Assembly: GCF_004923295.1 (NCBI RefSeq)
Contig: NZ_CP039636.1
Span: 88,501 to 152,500 of the forward strand
Source of the DNA: Azospirillum sp. TSH100
Lineage (GTDB): Bacteria; Pseudomonadota; Alphaproteobacteria; Azospirillales; Azospirillaceae
Length of the DNA: 64,000 nucleotides
Reading direction: 5' to 3'
The translations under genes and the position numbers were made by a program. This document shows, one piece after another, positions 8,186 through 17,306 of this stretch (positions are counted from its first letter, which is position 1; each line of letters begins with the position of its first letter). The notes below the pieces were generated by a model. The model searched no databases, was not told the origin of the DNA, and saw only the letters and a list, made by a program, of their open reading frames with translations.

Positions 8186-9099
8186 CCCACCCTCCGCGCG
8201 TCCGCCGACATTGGCGAGGCCGACGCCAGACGGTCCAGGACCAGATCGGCCAGAGCCTGCGCCACATCGACCGGCGTCACCGCCTGAAGGCCGCGCCATG
8301 CCGGCATGCTGTTGACCTCCAGCACCAGGAACCGGCCGTCCGGGGCACGGATCACATCCACCCCGGCATAATCGGTGCCGACGGCGGCGGCGGCGGCAAC
8401 CGCCAGATCGCCCAGCACACCGCCCGGACTGGCGGGATGGCAGCGCGCGCCCTGCTTGACGTTGGTGATCCAGTGGTCGCCCTGGCGGACCATGGCGGCC
8501 AGCGGCCGCCCATCCACCACGAAGACGCGCCAGTCGAACCAGCCGCCGTCGGCCGCGCCGACATACTCCTGCAAATGGTAGGTGCCGGCGACTTCCTCTG
8601 GGCCGGGCAGCGTCATGCCAGGATCGAGCCGCCGCAGCCCCTTGCCCTGCGACCCGAACAGCGGCTTCAGCACCGCCGCCCGGCCATCGGCATGGAGGTC
8701 GGCCAGGATCGTGGATGCCTGGACAGGATCGGCGACGGTCCAGGTGCGCGGCGTAGGAACTCCGGCGGCGGCCAGCCGGAAGGCGGTGGCGCTCTTGTCG
8801 ACGCAGCGCTCGATGGAGGCCGGGTTGTTGGCGACCGGCACACCGCCATGGACCAGCGCATGCAGCACGCCGAGCCGCAGCGTCACCTGTTCGAAACTGC
8901 CGGCGGAGATGGTGCGGACCAGACAGGCGTCGGGCAGTCCGCCATCGAAACCGGGAATCAACGGCCCGTCCGGACCGAAACCGCAGGCGCTGAGCGACAC
9001 CGGCACCGCCTTGGCGCCACGGCAGGCCAAGGCGCCGGTCAGCCGCCGGGTGTGCCAGTCGGCGCCGTCCACGAAGATGGCGATGCGGGTCCGTCCCAT
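8182..9099 (-). CDS. RimK-like ATP-grasp ligase of the H4MPT cluster
   Basis: The 305-residue product has an ATP-grasp fold of the RimK type: AAVLKPLFGSQGKGLRRL for ATP binding near 140-157, FDWRVFVVDG near 190, and a metal-binding segment FLVLEVNSMPAWRG near 265-278. RimK-type ligases add glutamate to a carboxyl group; the archaeal relative MptN glutamylates H4MPT. In methylotrophs the likely targets are H4MPT or the polyglutamate tail reported for methylofuran. This is inference. It sits 10 bases after mch and overlaps the CitG-like gene by the ATGA pattern, so the two are probably co-translated. Confidence 0.82.
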   Translation of the reverse strand: MGRTRIAIFVDGADWHTRRLTGALACRGAKAVPVSLSACGFGPDGPLIPGFDGGLPDACLVRTISAGSFEQVTLRLGVLHALVHGGVPVANNPASIERCVDKSATAFRLAAAGVPTPRTWTVADPVQASTILADLHADGRAAVLKPLFGSQGKGLRRLDPGMTLPGPEEVAGTYHLQEYVGAADGGWFDWRVFVVDGRPLAAMVRQGDHWITNVKQGARCHPASPGGVLGDLAVAAAAAVGTDYAGVDVIRAPDGRFLVLEVNSMPAWRGLQAVTPVDVAQALADLVLDRLASASPMSADARRVG

Positions 9100-9109
9100 C
9101 GTCCAGCCC

Positions 9110-10075
9110 CTAACCGCCGATGCCGAAGGAGCGGTCGAGCAGCGCCGGCGCCAGCGCCCCGGCGCTGAAGCTCCGGCCGCTCTCGAAGGCGGTGACGATC
9201 ACGCGGGCTGGGCTGAACAGCATCGGGTCGATCTTGAAGAAGTCGTAGCCGCTTGCCGCGAACAGGTCGGCGAAGGGGCGGCCATAGTCGGCGGAGGCCG
9301 AACTGGGCAGGCGGGCCGCCAGATCGGCCGCGTCGTCGTCCGGCCCATCGACCAGCAGATGGACGCTGCCGCCGAACAGGATGGCGTCGTTGGTCCGCCC
9401 CATCGCCTGGACGAAGTCGCGCCCCGGCGGCGGCAACGGGGCGCAGCCGACGCCGTCGCGCACCCGCTCCAGCGGGAAATGCAAGGCGTGCAGCTTGTGC
9501 AAGCCCACTTCCAGCACGCGGGCGACGATCTGGACGATTCCGGCCGGGCTGCGGGTCGGCGTCAGGATCAGGGTCACGCGCTCCGCCGGCACGCCGCAAT
9601 CGCGCGCCACCTTCTCCACCACCGAGGACGGCGGCCGCTTGTCGGTCTCCAGCACCAGGACGGCACGGTCGGCCATGTCGCGATAGCCAAGCTCGGCGTA
9701 CAGCGGCTCCTTGACCGCCAGGGCGCGGCCGGGACCGGACCCCAGGGCCGAGAATTTCTCGCCCGACAGGCTCCAGCCGGCATATTGGCTACCGAGACAG
9801 GCGAGGACCGGATCGGCGGCACCCACCGTCACCTGCGCCGGCCAATGGGCGAAGGGGGAGTCCATGCCGATGCGCACATTGCCGGCGCCGCCCAGGCAAA
9901 TCTCGGCGATGCGGCGGCCGGCCTCCAGGCTGCCGGGCCGGTCGATGCCGGCATCGATCACGGTGCAGCCGGCGGGATGCTGCTCCACACCGATCCGCAG
10001 CATGGCGGCGTCGGCCACCAGCGCGTGGACCAAGGGGGCGGCAAGCCGGTTAACGCTGAAGGGAAGCGAGGACAT
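9110..10075 (-). CDS. mch: methenyltetrahydromethanopterin cyclohydrolase
   Basis: Mch interconverts methenyl-H4MPT and formyl-H4MPT, the third step of formaldehyde oxidation. The 321-residue product matches the family length and signatures: CLGGAGNVRIG near 77, SQYAGWSLSGEKFSALGSGP near 110-130, VGLHKLHALHFPLERV near 212-227, and a C-terminal FKIDPMLFSPARV followed by GRSFSAG. The start MSSLPFSVN at 10075 is chosen because the frame before it is out-of-frame sequence of the upstream gene. Its 5' end overlaps the upstream ATP-grasp gene by 26 bases. Confidence 0.96.
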   Translation of the reverse strand: MSSLPFSVNRLAAPLVHALVADAAMLRIGVEQHPAGCTVIDAGIDRPGSLEAGRRIAEICLGGAGNVRIGMDSPFAHWPAQVTVGAADPVLACLGSQYAGWSLSGEKFSALGSGPGRALAVKEPLYAELGYRDMADRAVLVLETDKRPPSSVVEKVARDCGVPAERVTLILTPTRSPAGIVQIVARVLEVGLHKLHALHFPLERVRDGVGCAPLPPPGRDFVQAMGRTNDAILFGGSVHLLVDGPDDDAADLAARLPSSASADYGRPFADLFAASGYDFFKIDPMLFSPARVIVTAFESGRSFSAGALAPALLDRSFGIGG

Positions 10076-11228
10076 CGGCGGTCTTCTCCAAATGACAGGC
10101 CGGCGGAGTGCAATCCGCGATGATGCGTTCAATGCGGCGGGACAGGCGCCGCCGCGCCTCCTCCTCGTCCTCGCCCCAGGCGGTGACACTGCACAGCGGC
10201 TGTCCGGCCTCTATGGCGCTGCCGGGGCGGGGCAGGTCGGCGCACCAGGGAGCCCAGACGCATTTTTCCGGCACCGTCAGGGCTGCCGGGGCGTAGGCCA
10301 CCGCTCCGGCGATGACGCCCGGACGCGGCGTCCCCAGGCTCCAGTTGCGTCCGGCTGCGGCGTCGAGATGGGCACGCATCACCCCGCCCTGCCGGTGGCG
10401 TTCGAGCAGGTCGAGCGTGGCGCCCGGACGCGGATTGACCTCCAGCACCGTCACCGCGTCGCCGTCGACCAGCAGGTCCAGGCTGTTCAGCCCGACCAGA
10501 CCGAATGCCGTCACGATGCGGCGCGCGGTCTCCGCCAGTCGGTCGGCCAGCACCGTCGGCACCGTCGCCGGCAGCACTGCCCCGCCATAGCGGAATGGCG
10601 CATCGGGTGCCGGATCGGCCCATTGCCGGCTGACCGCCACCAGTTCGCACCGGCCGGACCGGTCGGCGATAAAGGCGACGGAGGTTGGCCGGCCCGCCAT
10701 CCGCCGTTGCAGGTAATGCCCGCCCGACAGCGGACCGCCATCCCAGGGCACGATGTGCCAGCCCCCGGCCGCCCCGCTGCGCTTGACCAGCCACTCTTCC
10801 GCCACGGCGCTTTCGGGCGCTTCGGTCCGCGTGTCCGGATGCGAGACGCCCAGCTCTTCAAGCCCCAGCGTCGCCAGCCGCGCAGCGAAATTGGCCGGAT
10901 CCTTGACCCCCCGCACCACCTCCGGTCCATTGCCAAGCAGGCGGTAGGAACCGGCCTCGATCAGGGCGGCCAGCAGGTCCGGTGCCTGTTCGAATCCCGA
11001 TCCGACCACCAGAGCGCCGCCCGGCGGAGCCAGTTCCAGAGCGGCGGCGATCATCGCCTCCCCATCGAAGCCGGCGACGGGATCGCCCGCGATGCGGCGG
11101 GCAGGCGCCGGCAGGTCGGCATCGCCGAACTGGTCCAGCGTCGCCACGACGGCGCCGGTGCGCGCCACCGCTTGGGCGATGGCCCGGCCCGACAGGGCGG
11201 CAACCAGGATCACGCCGCTTTCCGGCAT
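10050..11228 (-). CDS. ATP-grasp protein of the H4MPT cluster (carboligase-like)
   Basis: The 392-residue protein has an N-terminal nucleotide-like domain starting GVILVAALSGRAIAQAV, a central ATP-grasp domain with EEWLVKRSGAAGGWHI near 143-158, and VTVLEVNPRPGATLDLLE near 264-281 for metal binding. It belongs to a predicted ATP-dependent carboligase group related to biotin carboxylase that recurs in bacterial H4MPT clusters. The substrate is unknown; ligation of an amino acid or phosphate-sugar part of H4MPT or methylofuran would fit. It overlaps mtdB by 19 bases and mch by 26 bases, so the three are tightly coupled. Confidence 0.8.
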   Translation of the reverse strand: MPESGVILVAALSGRAIAQAVARTGAVVATLDQFGDADLPAPARRIAGDPVAGFDGEAMIAAALELAPPGGALVVGSGFEQAPDLLAALIEAGSYRLLGNGPEVVRGVKDPANFAARLATLGLEELGVSHPDTRTEAPESAVAEEWLVKRSGAAGGWHIVPWDGGPLSGGHYLQRRMAGRPTSVAFIADRSGRCELVAVSRQWADPAPDAPFRYGGAVLPATVPTVLADRLAETARRIVTAFGLVGLNSLDLLVDGDAVTVLEVNPRPGATLDLLERHRQGGVMRAHLDAAAGRNWSLGTPRPGVIAGAVAYAPAALTVPEKCVWAPWCADLPRPGSAIEAGQPLCSVTAWGEDEEEARRRLSRRIERIIADCTPPACHLEKTADVLASLQR

Positions 11229-12112
11229 TGGGCGCGGGCCAGGGCGAAGGCATCGTCGAAAGCCAGATAGGCCGGCTTCGCCGCCTCGCGCATCGCCTTG
11301 AACAGGCCATGCTGGGTCTTGAACTTCACGTTGCCGATCGCGAGCGCACCGATGCCGACCGCATCCGTCCCCTCAATGGGCGCGCCATCGCTGAAGGCAT
11401 CCACCCCCTCCACGCCTGCCGGCGGCACGGCATTGACGTCGGCCACCACCCGCACGGACGGGGCGGCGGCGATCTGTGCGCGGCTCAGCACCTGCACGCC
11501 GGCGCGGGCCACCGCCAGCACGACATCGGTCTCCGCCAGGATGGCGGCCTTGTGCGCGTCGGTGGACCCGTCCACCGCGCCCAGCGTCACACCGAACCGC
11601 TGGAGGTAGGAGGCCGCCCGCTCCGCAACGGACGCCGCGCCATCATGGCCGACCAGCCGCACCGATGCACCGGCACGGGCCGCCAGCACCGCCGCGACAC
11701 CGCCCACCGGTCCCTTGCCGCCGAACACCGCAACCCGCGCCCCGGCCAAACCCATCCCAACCGTCTCAAGCTGGGCCTCGACCTTCGCGATCATCGCCGC
11801 GGCGGTGGTGTAGGCGCCCGACGGATCGGCGAAGACCGAGATTTCGAATGGCGGAACCATGGCCTTTCGCGCTGCCTCCAGCATGTCCAGTGCCTTCAGG
11901 ATGTCGCGGCCGGCGATGAACAAGCCGGTCCGCTTGGCGTCGCCCGGCGCCCGCGAGAATATCATGTCCTGGACAAGACCCGGAACTTCACCAGTCTCGA
12001 CGTTGGTATATGGCACGACAACGCCATATCCGGCATCGCAGGCCATGTTGATGTCGAATGGACTGACCGCCTTTACCGGAGTAATGGCATGTATGATATA
12101 GGGCTTTTCCAT
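11210..12112 (-). CDS. mtdB: methylene-tetrahydromethanopterin dehydrogenase
   Basis: MtdB oxidises methylene-H4MPT to methenyl-H4MPT with NAD(P)+. The 300-residue product begins MEKPYIIHAITPVKAVSPFD and has a Rossmann dinucleotide loop VAVFGGKGPVGGVAAVL near 130-146, typical of MtdB/MtdA. The N-terminal motif DAGYGVVVPYTNVET is characteristic of MtdB rather than MtdA. NAD versus NADP preference cannot be read safely. It lies 50 bases after mptG and overlaps the following ATP-grasp gene, within one leftward operon with mch and fae. Confidence 0.94.
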   Translation of the reverse strand: MEKPYIIHAITPVKAVSPFDINMACDAGYGVVVPYTNVETGEVPGLVQDMIFSRAPGDAKRTGLFIAGRDILKALDMLEAARKAMVPPFEISVFADPSGAYTTAAAMIAKVEAQLETVGMGLAGARVAVFGGKGPVGGVAAVLAARAGASVRLVGHDGAASVAERAASYLQRFGVTLGAVDGSTDAHKAAILAETDVVLAVARAGVQVLSRAQIAAAPSVRVVADVNAVPPAGVEGVDAFSDGAPIEGTDAVGIGALAIGNVKFKTQHGLFKAMREAAKPAYLAFDDAFALARAQCRKAA

Positions 12113-12162
12113 GAAACGAAGTCCTTGGTTCGCTTCATGGCACTGTCTTTCACCCCACAATC

Positions 12163-13197
12163 TCACGCTGTCTTTTTTGCGACTGTTTCATATCCGGCAG
12201 CGACCGTGCCGTGGCCGGAGAAAGTCTCCACCACCGCGCCGCGATTCCGCCCCCGGCAGACGACCAAACGCAGATTGGTCCGCGTTCGCCATCGTGCCCG
12301 CGCATCCTCTGCGGCGCGCTCTGCCGATCCGGCATCGCCGAAGATCCCGAAACCGGTCGGCCCCCAGGAACTCTGTCCCACTCCCGTCGCGCCCACCGAC
12401 GGCAACCAACGCAGCACCTCAGCCACATCCGGACTGCTGAAACGGCCGCCCTGGGCCGGGGCGAAATGGTCGCCGACCACGCTCTGCAATTCCGTCACTG
12501 CGGCACCGAATCGCACCACATCCACTTCCGCCAGCGCCGGCAACCCGACCATCAGCGCCAGCCGACACAGATAGGCCGCCTTGTCGGCCGGAAAGGGCGG
12601 CAGATCGCGGAAGGCGACCGTCTCGGCCGTGCCGGACAGCCCGCGGTTGGCGTCGTCGAACACCAGCAGCATCCGCCAAGCCTCCGGCAGAGCCATCCGG
12701 CTGATGACCGGTGGCGGCTCGTCGAGCGCACCCTTGCCGCCATCCAGAATGACGCCACCCTGTTCGAAGGCTCCCACCCCGATGCCCGACCGTGCCCCAC
12801 GATCCAGCAGACTGGCGACCCGACGCGGCGGCAGCGGCCGGTCGGTCATCGCCGACAGCCCCGCCCCTACGGCCAGCGCCAACTGGGTGCCGGACCCCAG
12901 CCCGGAATGGGAAGGGATCGTCCGGCCCAGGCGCAGGGCAAAGCGGTTCTCCACCTCCAGCGCGCCGCACAGCCGGTCGAGATAGTCCCGCGCGCGGCTG
13001 ACCGAGCGGTCCGGACCGCCCCCTACCGGGTCGCCTCGTGTCAGCGCCAATTCCGTTCCCAGCCCATCGAGCGTCAGGCCCAGGCTGCCGAAGCGCCGGC
13101 CCAGCCCGCCCTCCATGTCAAGGAACCCGAGATGCAGACGGGCCGGCACCTCTACCCGCACCATGTCGACCGTCATGCGCTGTTCGCCGCAAATCAT
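12163..13197 (-). CDS. mptG: beta-ribofuranosylaminobenzene 5'-phosphate synthase
   Basis: This enzyme couples p-aminobenzoate to phosphoribosyl diphosphate with loss of CO2, the first committed step to H4MPT. The 344-residue product has the GHMP-kinase-like loop IPSHSGLGSGTQ at 94-105 and an N-terminal RVEVPARLHLGFLDMEGGLG, both typical of the family. A C-terminal SVGATGVGQSSWGPTGFG matches the second conserved loop. The start at 13197 has AGGTAGG just upstream; ATGs at 13176 and 13164 are alternatives. It is the first gene of the leftward operon, with a promoter in the AT-rich divergent region. pabB in the same island makes its substrate. Confidence 0.94.
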   Translation of the reverse strand: MICGEQRMTVDMVRVEVPARLHLGFLDMEGGLGRRFGSLGLTLDGLGTELALTRGDPVGGGPDRSVSRARDYLDRLCGALEVENRFALRLGRTIPSHSGLGSGTQLALAVGAGLSAMTDRPLPPRRVASLLDRGARSGIGVGAFEQGGVILDGGKGALDEPPPVISRMALPEAWRMLLVFDDANRGLSGTAETVAFRDLPPFPADKAAYLCRLALMVGLPALAEVDVVRFGAAVTELQSVVGDHFAPAQGGRFSSPDVAEVLRWLPSVGATGVGQSSWGPTGFGIFGDAGSAERAAEDARARWRTRTNLRLVVCRGRNRGAVVETFSGHGTVAAGYETVAKKTA

Positions 13198-13242
13198 GGC
13201 CTACCTGTCGCAAAAGCCAAGGCGACCAGCCGCCTTTCGGAC

Positions 13243-13270
13243 ATAATAAAATCGATAGCGATAAAATCAA
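13243..13270 (-). promoter_or_regulatory. sigma-70-like promoter of the leftward H4MPT operon
   Basis: On the minus strand TTGATT (13270-13265) and TATTAT (13248-13243) are separated by 16 bases. Transcription would begin near 13236, about 40 bases before mptG. Two near-copies of ATAAAATC-x-AT, 15 bases apart on the plus strand, overlap this promoter and could be a regulator site. Confidence 0.5.
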
Positions 13271-13332
13271 TGAGAACGACAATACAAAACGGATTTTTCG
13301 CAGTATACCAAAGTAAATACACCTATTTGCGC

Positions 13333-13356
13333 CGCCTCTTTTCGGAAAAAGAGGCG
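13333..13356. promoter_or_regulatory. hairpin in the mptG-fhcB divergent control region
   Basis: A perfect 10-bp stem (CGCCTCTTTT and its complement) closes a 4-base loop, CGGA, 63 bases before fhcB. AT-rich sequence follows with TATAAA at 13375-13380. It may sit in the fhc leader as an attenuator, or insulate the two promoters; it is not after any gene, so a simple terminator is unlikely. Confidence 0.45.
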
Positions 13357-13418
13357 TCACTTTATATTTTTCATTATAAAATCTCGCCACGCTCGACATC
13401 ATCTGCGGGGTTTAGGAC

Positions 13419-14729
13419 ATGGATGACGAACTCGGCGGGAGCGATCTCCCGCCGCCATTGAGCGATGTCGTTTGCCCGTTCTGCGCCATGGCCTGCGACG
13501 ACCTTGTGGTCGCACGCGATCAGGCCGGGCAGCTCAGGGTGACCGCCAACGGCTGCGCACGGGCGCGCACCCTGTTCGCCCTTCCGGCATTGCCGGCCCA
13601 CTGTTTCATAAGGGGCCGCGCCGCATCGCTCGACGACGCGCTGGATGCTGCGGCGGCATTGCTGCGAAACGCCGGCTCTCCGGCCGTCGGGGGACTGGCC
13701 GCCGATACCGAAGGGGTTTCCGCTGCGCTGGCGCTGGCGGAACGGCTGGGAGCGGTGGTCGACCACGCGGCGTCCGATAGCCTGTTCCACGGCCTGCGCG
13801 CCTTGCAGGTTACCGGCGCGATGACCGCGACCTTCGGCGAACTGCGCAACCGCGCCGACCTGTTCGTGCTGTTCGGAACCGAGTTCGACCGTCACGCCCC
13901 CCGTCTGTTCGACCGCATCGTCCATCCGCCGACCGCGCTGTTCCGCGCGGCCGGTGCTGCAAGCGGATTTCTGATCGGTCCCGGCGACGGCGCGGCACCG
14001 GAAGGCTTCGAGCGCCTGACCGCCGAACTGATCCATGCCCCCGCCATCGCCGCCGCCCTGTCCCAACTGGTGGTCGGCGAAAACCCGCGTGGGGACCGCG
14101 TTGGCGGCATCGCAATGGAGGATCTCGCCCGTGTCGCCACCGCATTGCGCGAGGCGCGCTTCGGTGTCGTCGGCTGGATCGCCGCCACGCTGGACCCGGC
14201 GGCCGGCGATGTCGCCATCGAAGCCTTCAACCGTCTGGTCGTGACCGCCAACGCCTCCACCCGCTGCGCCGGACTGCCTTTGGGGGGCAAGGGCAACGCG
14301 CTGGGCGCCAATTACGTGTGCGCCTGGCAGTATGGCATGCCGCTTCGCTCCCGTCTGGGAGCCGGGCCGCCGGAGCACGACCCCTTGCGCTACCGGCTGA
14401 AAAGCCTGCTGGCAGAGGGCGGGATCGATGCGCTAGTCTGGCTGTCGGCCCTGAACGGCGCCGAGGTGCCGGACACCCGGACGCCGATGGTCGTGCTCGC
14501 CCGCCCCGGACAGCCCCTGCCCTATGATCCGGAGGTGCTGATTCCGGTCGCCATCCCCGGTCTCGACCATGCCGGCAGCATTCACCGCGGCGACGGCGTC
14601 GCCGCCCTGCCCCTACGCCGCCTGCGAACCGCCACCTTGCCGACCGCTGCGGCGGTGTTGAATGCTCTGCTCGACCGGCTGCCCGCCTCCCCTCATCCCG
14701 CCCTGTTCCGGGAGACAGCGCATGTCTGA
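13419..14729 (+). CDS. fhcB: formyltransferase/hydrolase complex beta subunit
   Basis: FhcB is the bacterial relative of the molybdopterin subunit FwdB/FmdB of formylmethanofuran dehydrogenase. In the bacterial Fhc complex it is thought to be structural, without a redox centre. The 436-residue product has CPFCAMACDD at 19-28 and later GLPLGGKGNALGANYVC and VWLSALNGAE segments of the dehydrogenase fold. It is the first gene of the fhcBADC operon. The ATG is preceded by GGTTTAGGA. Its last 8 bases overlap fhcA, which suggests balanced translation of complex subunits. Confidence 0.93.
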   Translation: MDDELGGSDLPPPLSDVVCPFCAMACDDLVVARDQAGQLRVTANGCARARTLFALPALPAHCFIRGRAASLDDALDAAAALLRNAGSPAVGGLAADTEGVSAALALAERLGAVVDHAASDSLFHGLRALQVTGAMTATFGELRNRADLFVLFGTEFDRHAPRLFDRIVHPPTALFRAAGAASGFLIGPGDGAAPEGFERLTAELIHAPAIAAALSQLVVGENPRGDRVGGIAMEDLARVATALREARFGVVGWIAATLDPAAGDVAIEAFNRLVVTANASTRCAGLPLGGKGNALGANYVCAWQYGMPLRSRLGAGPPEHDPLRYRLKSLLAEGGIDALVWLSALNGAEVPDTRTPMVVLARPGQPLPYDPEVLIPVAIPGLDHAGSIHRGDGVAALPLRRLRTATLPTAAAVLNALLDRLPASPHPALFRETAHV

Positions 14730-16410
14730 CGCCTACACCCTGCTTCGCGGCGGCCGCATCTGCGATCCGACCGGGACCGCGGACGGTGACAGCCTGGGCG
14801 ACCTGTATCTGAAGGACGGCCGCATCGCCGCCCCGCCTCCCGACGGTGCCCGGATCGGCGAGGTGATCGACCTGGACGGCCGCATCGTCATGGCTGGCGC
14901 CATCGACATCCACAGCCACATCGGCGGCGGCAAGGTAAACCTCGCCCGCCTGCTGCTGCCGGAGGAGCATCGCCAGCACGGCAGCGCCCCGGACGGCCTG
15001 CGGCGGTCGGGAAGCGGCCTGTTCACCCCGTCCAGCTTCGTCACCGGCTACCGCTATGCCGAGATGGGATACACGGCTGCGTTCGAGCCGGCGATGCTGC
15101 CGTCCAACGCGCGCCACACCCATCTGGAGCTGGCCGACGTCCCGATCATCGACAAGGGCTGCTACGCCGTCCTCGGCAACGACGATTTCCTGCTGGAACG
15201 GCTGGCCGCCGGGGCGACGCAGTCGGAGGTCAACGACTATGTCGCCTGGATCCTGCACGCGACCCAGGCGGTCGGCGTCAAGGTGGTGAATCCCGGCGGC
15301 ATCAGCGCCTTCAAGTTCAACCAGCGCCGCCTGGATCTCGACGAGGCGCATCCCCATTACGGCATCACGCCGCGCCACATCCTGACCACGCTGGCCACGT
15401 CGCTGTCCGACCTCGGAGTGCCGCATCCGCTGCACATCCATTGCAACAATCTGGGCATCCCCGGCAATGAATCGGTGACGCGCGACACCATCGCGGCACT
15501 CGACGGGCTGCCCGCCCACCTGACCCACCTGCAATTCCACAGCTATGGGACGGAGGGCGACCGCCGCTTCTCCTCGGCCGCCGCCGAGATCGCGGAGACG
15601 GTGAACCGCAGCCCGAACATCTCGGTCGATGTGGGCCAGATCGTCTTCGGCCAGACCATCACGGCGTCGGCCGACATCATGTCGCAGTTCCGCAACAGCG
15701 GTCTCGCCAGCCCGCGCAAATGGGTTTGCACCGACATCGAATGCGACGGCGGCTGCGGGCTGGTGCCGTTCCGCTATCGTGACAAAGCCTTCGTTAACGC
15801 CCTGCAATGGGCGATCGGGCTGGAGCTGTTCCTGCTGATCGAGGATCCCTGGCGGGTCTATCTGACCACCGACCATCCGAACGGCGGACCCTTCACCAGC
15901 TATCCGCACCTGATCCGGCTGCTGATGGACCGCAGCTTCCGCAACGAGCAGCTGGCGCGGATCAACCCCGATGTGGCGGCGCACAGCCGGCTCGGCTCCA
16001 TCGACCGCGAATACACGCTGGAGGAGATCGCCATCATGACCCGCGCCGGCCCCGCCCGTGTGCTGGGGCTGCGCGAGCGCGGACATCTACGCCCCGGCGC
16101 GGTCGCCGACGTGGTGGTCTATGACGACCTGCCCGACCGCGAGGCGATGTTCGCGGCACCTGCCTGGGTGTTCAAGAACGGCCGGCAGGTGGCGCGCAAC
16201 GGCGCGCTGACCGCGACGGGCTGGGGTGACACCATCGTCGTCAGGCCGGAGTTCGATTCCGCCATCGAGCGGCGGCTGAAGCCCTGGTTCGAGAATCATC
16301 AGACCGTGCGGCTGGGCAATTTCCGCATCGCCGATGGCGAGATCCTCGACCATGGCCGCGGCGGCCTGTCCATCGTTCCGACCCTGACGGCGTCCGACTC
16401 ATGCTTCTGA
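14722..16410 (+). CDS. fhcA: formyltransferase/hydrolase complex alpha subunit
   Basis: FhcA is the amidohydrolase that releases formate from formyl-methylofuran, the last step. The 562-residue product has the metal-binding DIHSHIGGG (H64 and H66), K187 in VGVKVVNP as a likely carboxylated lysine ligand, then LHIHCNN and HLQFHSYG histidines, and a CTDIECDGGCG segment. The C-terminal part is the usual second beta domain. The start MSDAYTLLRGGRI at 14722 overlaps fhcB by 8 bases. The fhcD start lies inside its last codons (10-base overlap). Confidence 0.96.
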   Translation: MSDAYTLLRGGRICDPTGTADGDSLGDLYLKDGRIAAPPPDGARIGEVIDLDGRIVMAGAIDIHSHIGGGKVNLARLLLPEEHRQHGSAPDGLRRSGSGLFTPSSFVTGYRYAEMGYTAAFEPAMLPSNARHTHLELADVPIIDKGCYAVLGNDDFLLERLAAGATQSEVNDYVAWILHATQAVGVKVVNPGGISAFKFNQRRLDLDEAHPHYGITPRHILTTLATSLSDLGVPHPLHIHCNNLGIPGNESVTRDTIAALDGLPAHLTHLQFHSYGTEGDRRFSSAAAEIAETVNRSPNISVDVGQIVFGQTITASADIMSQFRNSGLASPRKWVCTDIECDGGCGLVPFRYRDKAFVNALQWAIGLELFLLIEDPWRVYLTTDHPNGGPFTSYPHLIRLLMDRSFRNEQLARINPDVAAHSRLGSIDREYTLEEIAIMTRAGPARVLGLRERGHLRPGAVADVVVYDDLPDREAMFAAPAWVFKNGRQVARNGALTATGWGDTIVVRPEFDSAIERRLKPWFENHQTVRLGNFRIADGEILDHGRGGLSIVPTLTASDSCF

Positions 16411-17306
16411 ACGGCATCCACATCGAAAACACCTATGCCGAGGCCTTCGACATGAAGGCGACCCGGCTGATCGTGACCGCCGACACCCTGACCTGGGCTC
16501 GCCATGCCGGCATGGCGGCGACCGGCTTCGCCACCTCGGTCATCGCCTGCGGCTGCGAAGCCGGGATTGAGCGGGAGCTGGCACCGGATGAGACCCCCGA
16601 CGGGCGCCCCGGCGTCGCCCTTCTGTTCTTCGCCACCGGGCGCAGCGTGCTGGGCAAGCAGGTGGAGACCCGGCTCGGCCAATGTATCCTCACCTGTCCC
16701 GGCACCGCCTGCTTCTCCGGCGTTCCGCGCGGAGCGAAGGAGGATCTGATCCCGATGGGGCAGAAGCTGCGCTATTTTGGCGACGGCCAGCAGATGTCGA
16801 AGCTGCTGGGCGGCCGACGCTATTGGCGCATCCCGGTGATGGACGGCGAGTTCCTGTGCGAGGAATCGAGCTGGAGCGTCCCAGCGGTCGGCGGCGGCAA
16901 TATTCTGATTCTCGCCGATGCCCGGATGGCGGCGCTGGAGGCGGCGGAGGCCGCGGCGGACGCCATGCGCGCCGTGCCCAACGTGGTGCTGCCCTTCCCC
17001 GGCGGTGTCGTCCGCTCCGGCTCCAAGGTCGGGGCGAAGTACAAAGGGATGCCGGCCTCCACCAACGACGCCTATTGCCCGACCCTGCGCGGCCTGCCCC
17101 GCTCCCGCCTGCCGGCGGAGGTGGAATCGGTGCTGGAAATCGTCATCGACGGGCTGACCGCCACCGACGTGGCGGCGGCCACCACGGCCGGGCTGAAATG
17201 CCTGATCGAGCGGGGGCGCGCCTCCGGCATCTGGGGCATCACCGCCGGCAATTACGGCGGCAAGCTGGGCCGCCACCATTTCCACCTTCACGAGCTGCTG
17301 CCATGA
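16401..17306 (+). CDS. fhcD: formylmethanofuran:H4MPT formyltransferase
   Basis: FhcD (Ftr, FfsA) moves the formyl group from formyl-H4MPT to methylofuran in the Fhc complex. The 301-residue protein begins MLLNGIHIENTYAEAFDMKA, the family N-terminus, and keeps CPGTACFSGV near 97-106 and a C-terminal GITAGNYGGKLGRHHFHL. Length matches the archaeal enzyme. It overlaps fhcA by 10 bases and fhcC by 4 bases (ATGA), so the four subunits are translationally coupled. Confidence 0.97.
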   Translation: MLLNGIHIENTYAEAFDMKATRLIVTADTLTWARHAGMAATGFATSVIACGCEAGIERELAPDETPDGRPGVALLFFATGRSVLGKQVETRLGQCILTCPGTACFSGVPRGAKEDLIPMGQKLRYFGDGQQMSKLLGGRRYWRIPVMDGEFLCEESSWSVPAVGGGNILILADARMAALEAAEAAADAMRAVPNVVLPFPGGVVRSGSKVGAKYKGMPASTNDAYCPTLRGLPRSRLPAEVESVLEIVIDGLTATDVAAATTAGLKCLIERGRASGIWGITAGNYGGKLGRHHFHLHELLP

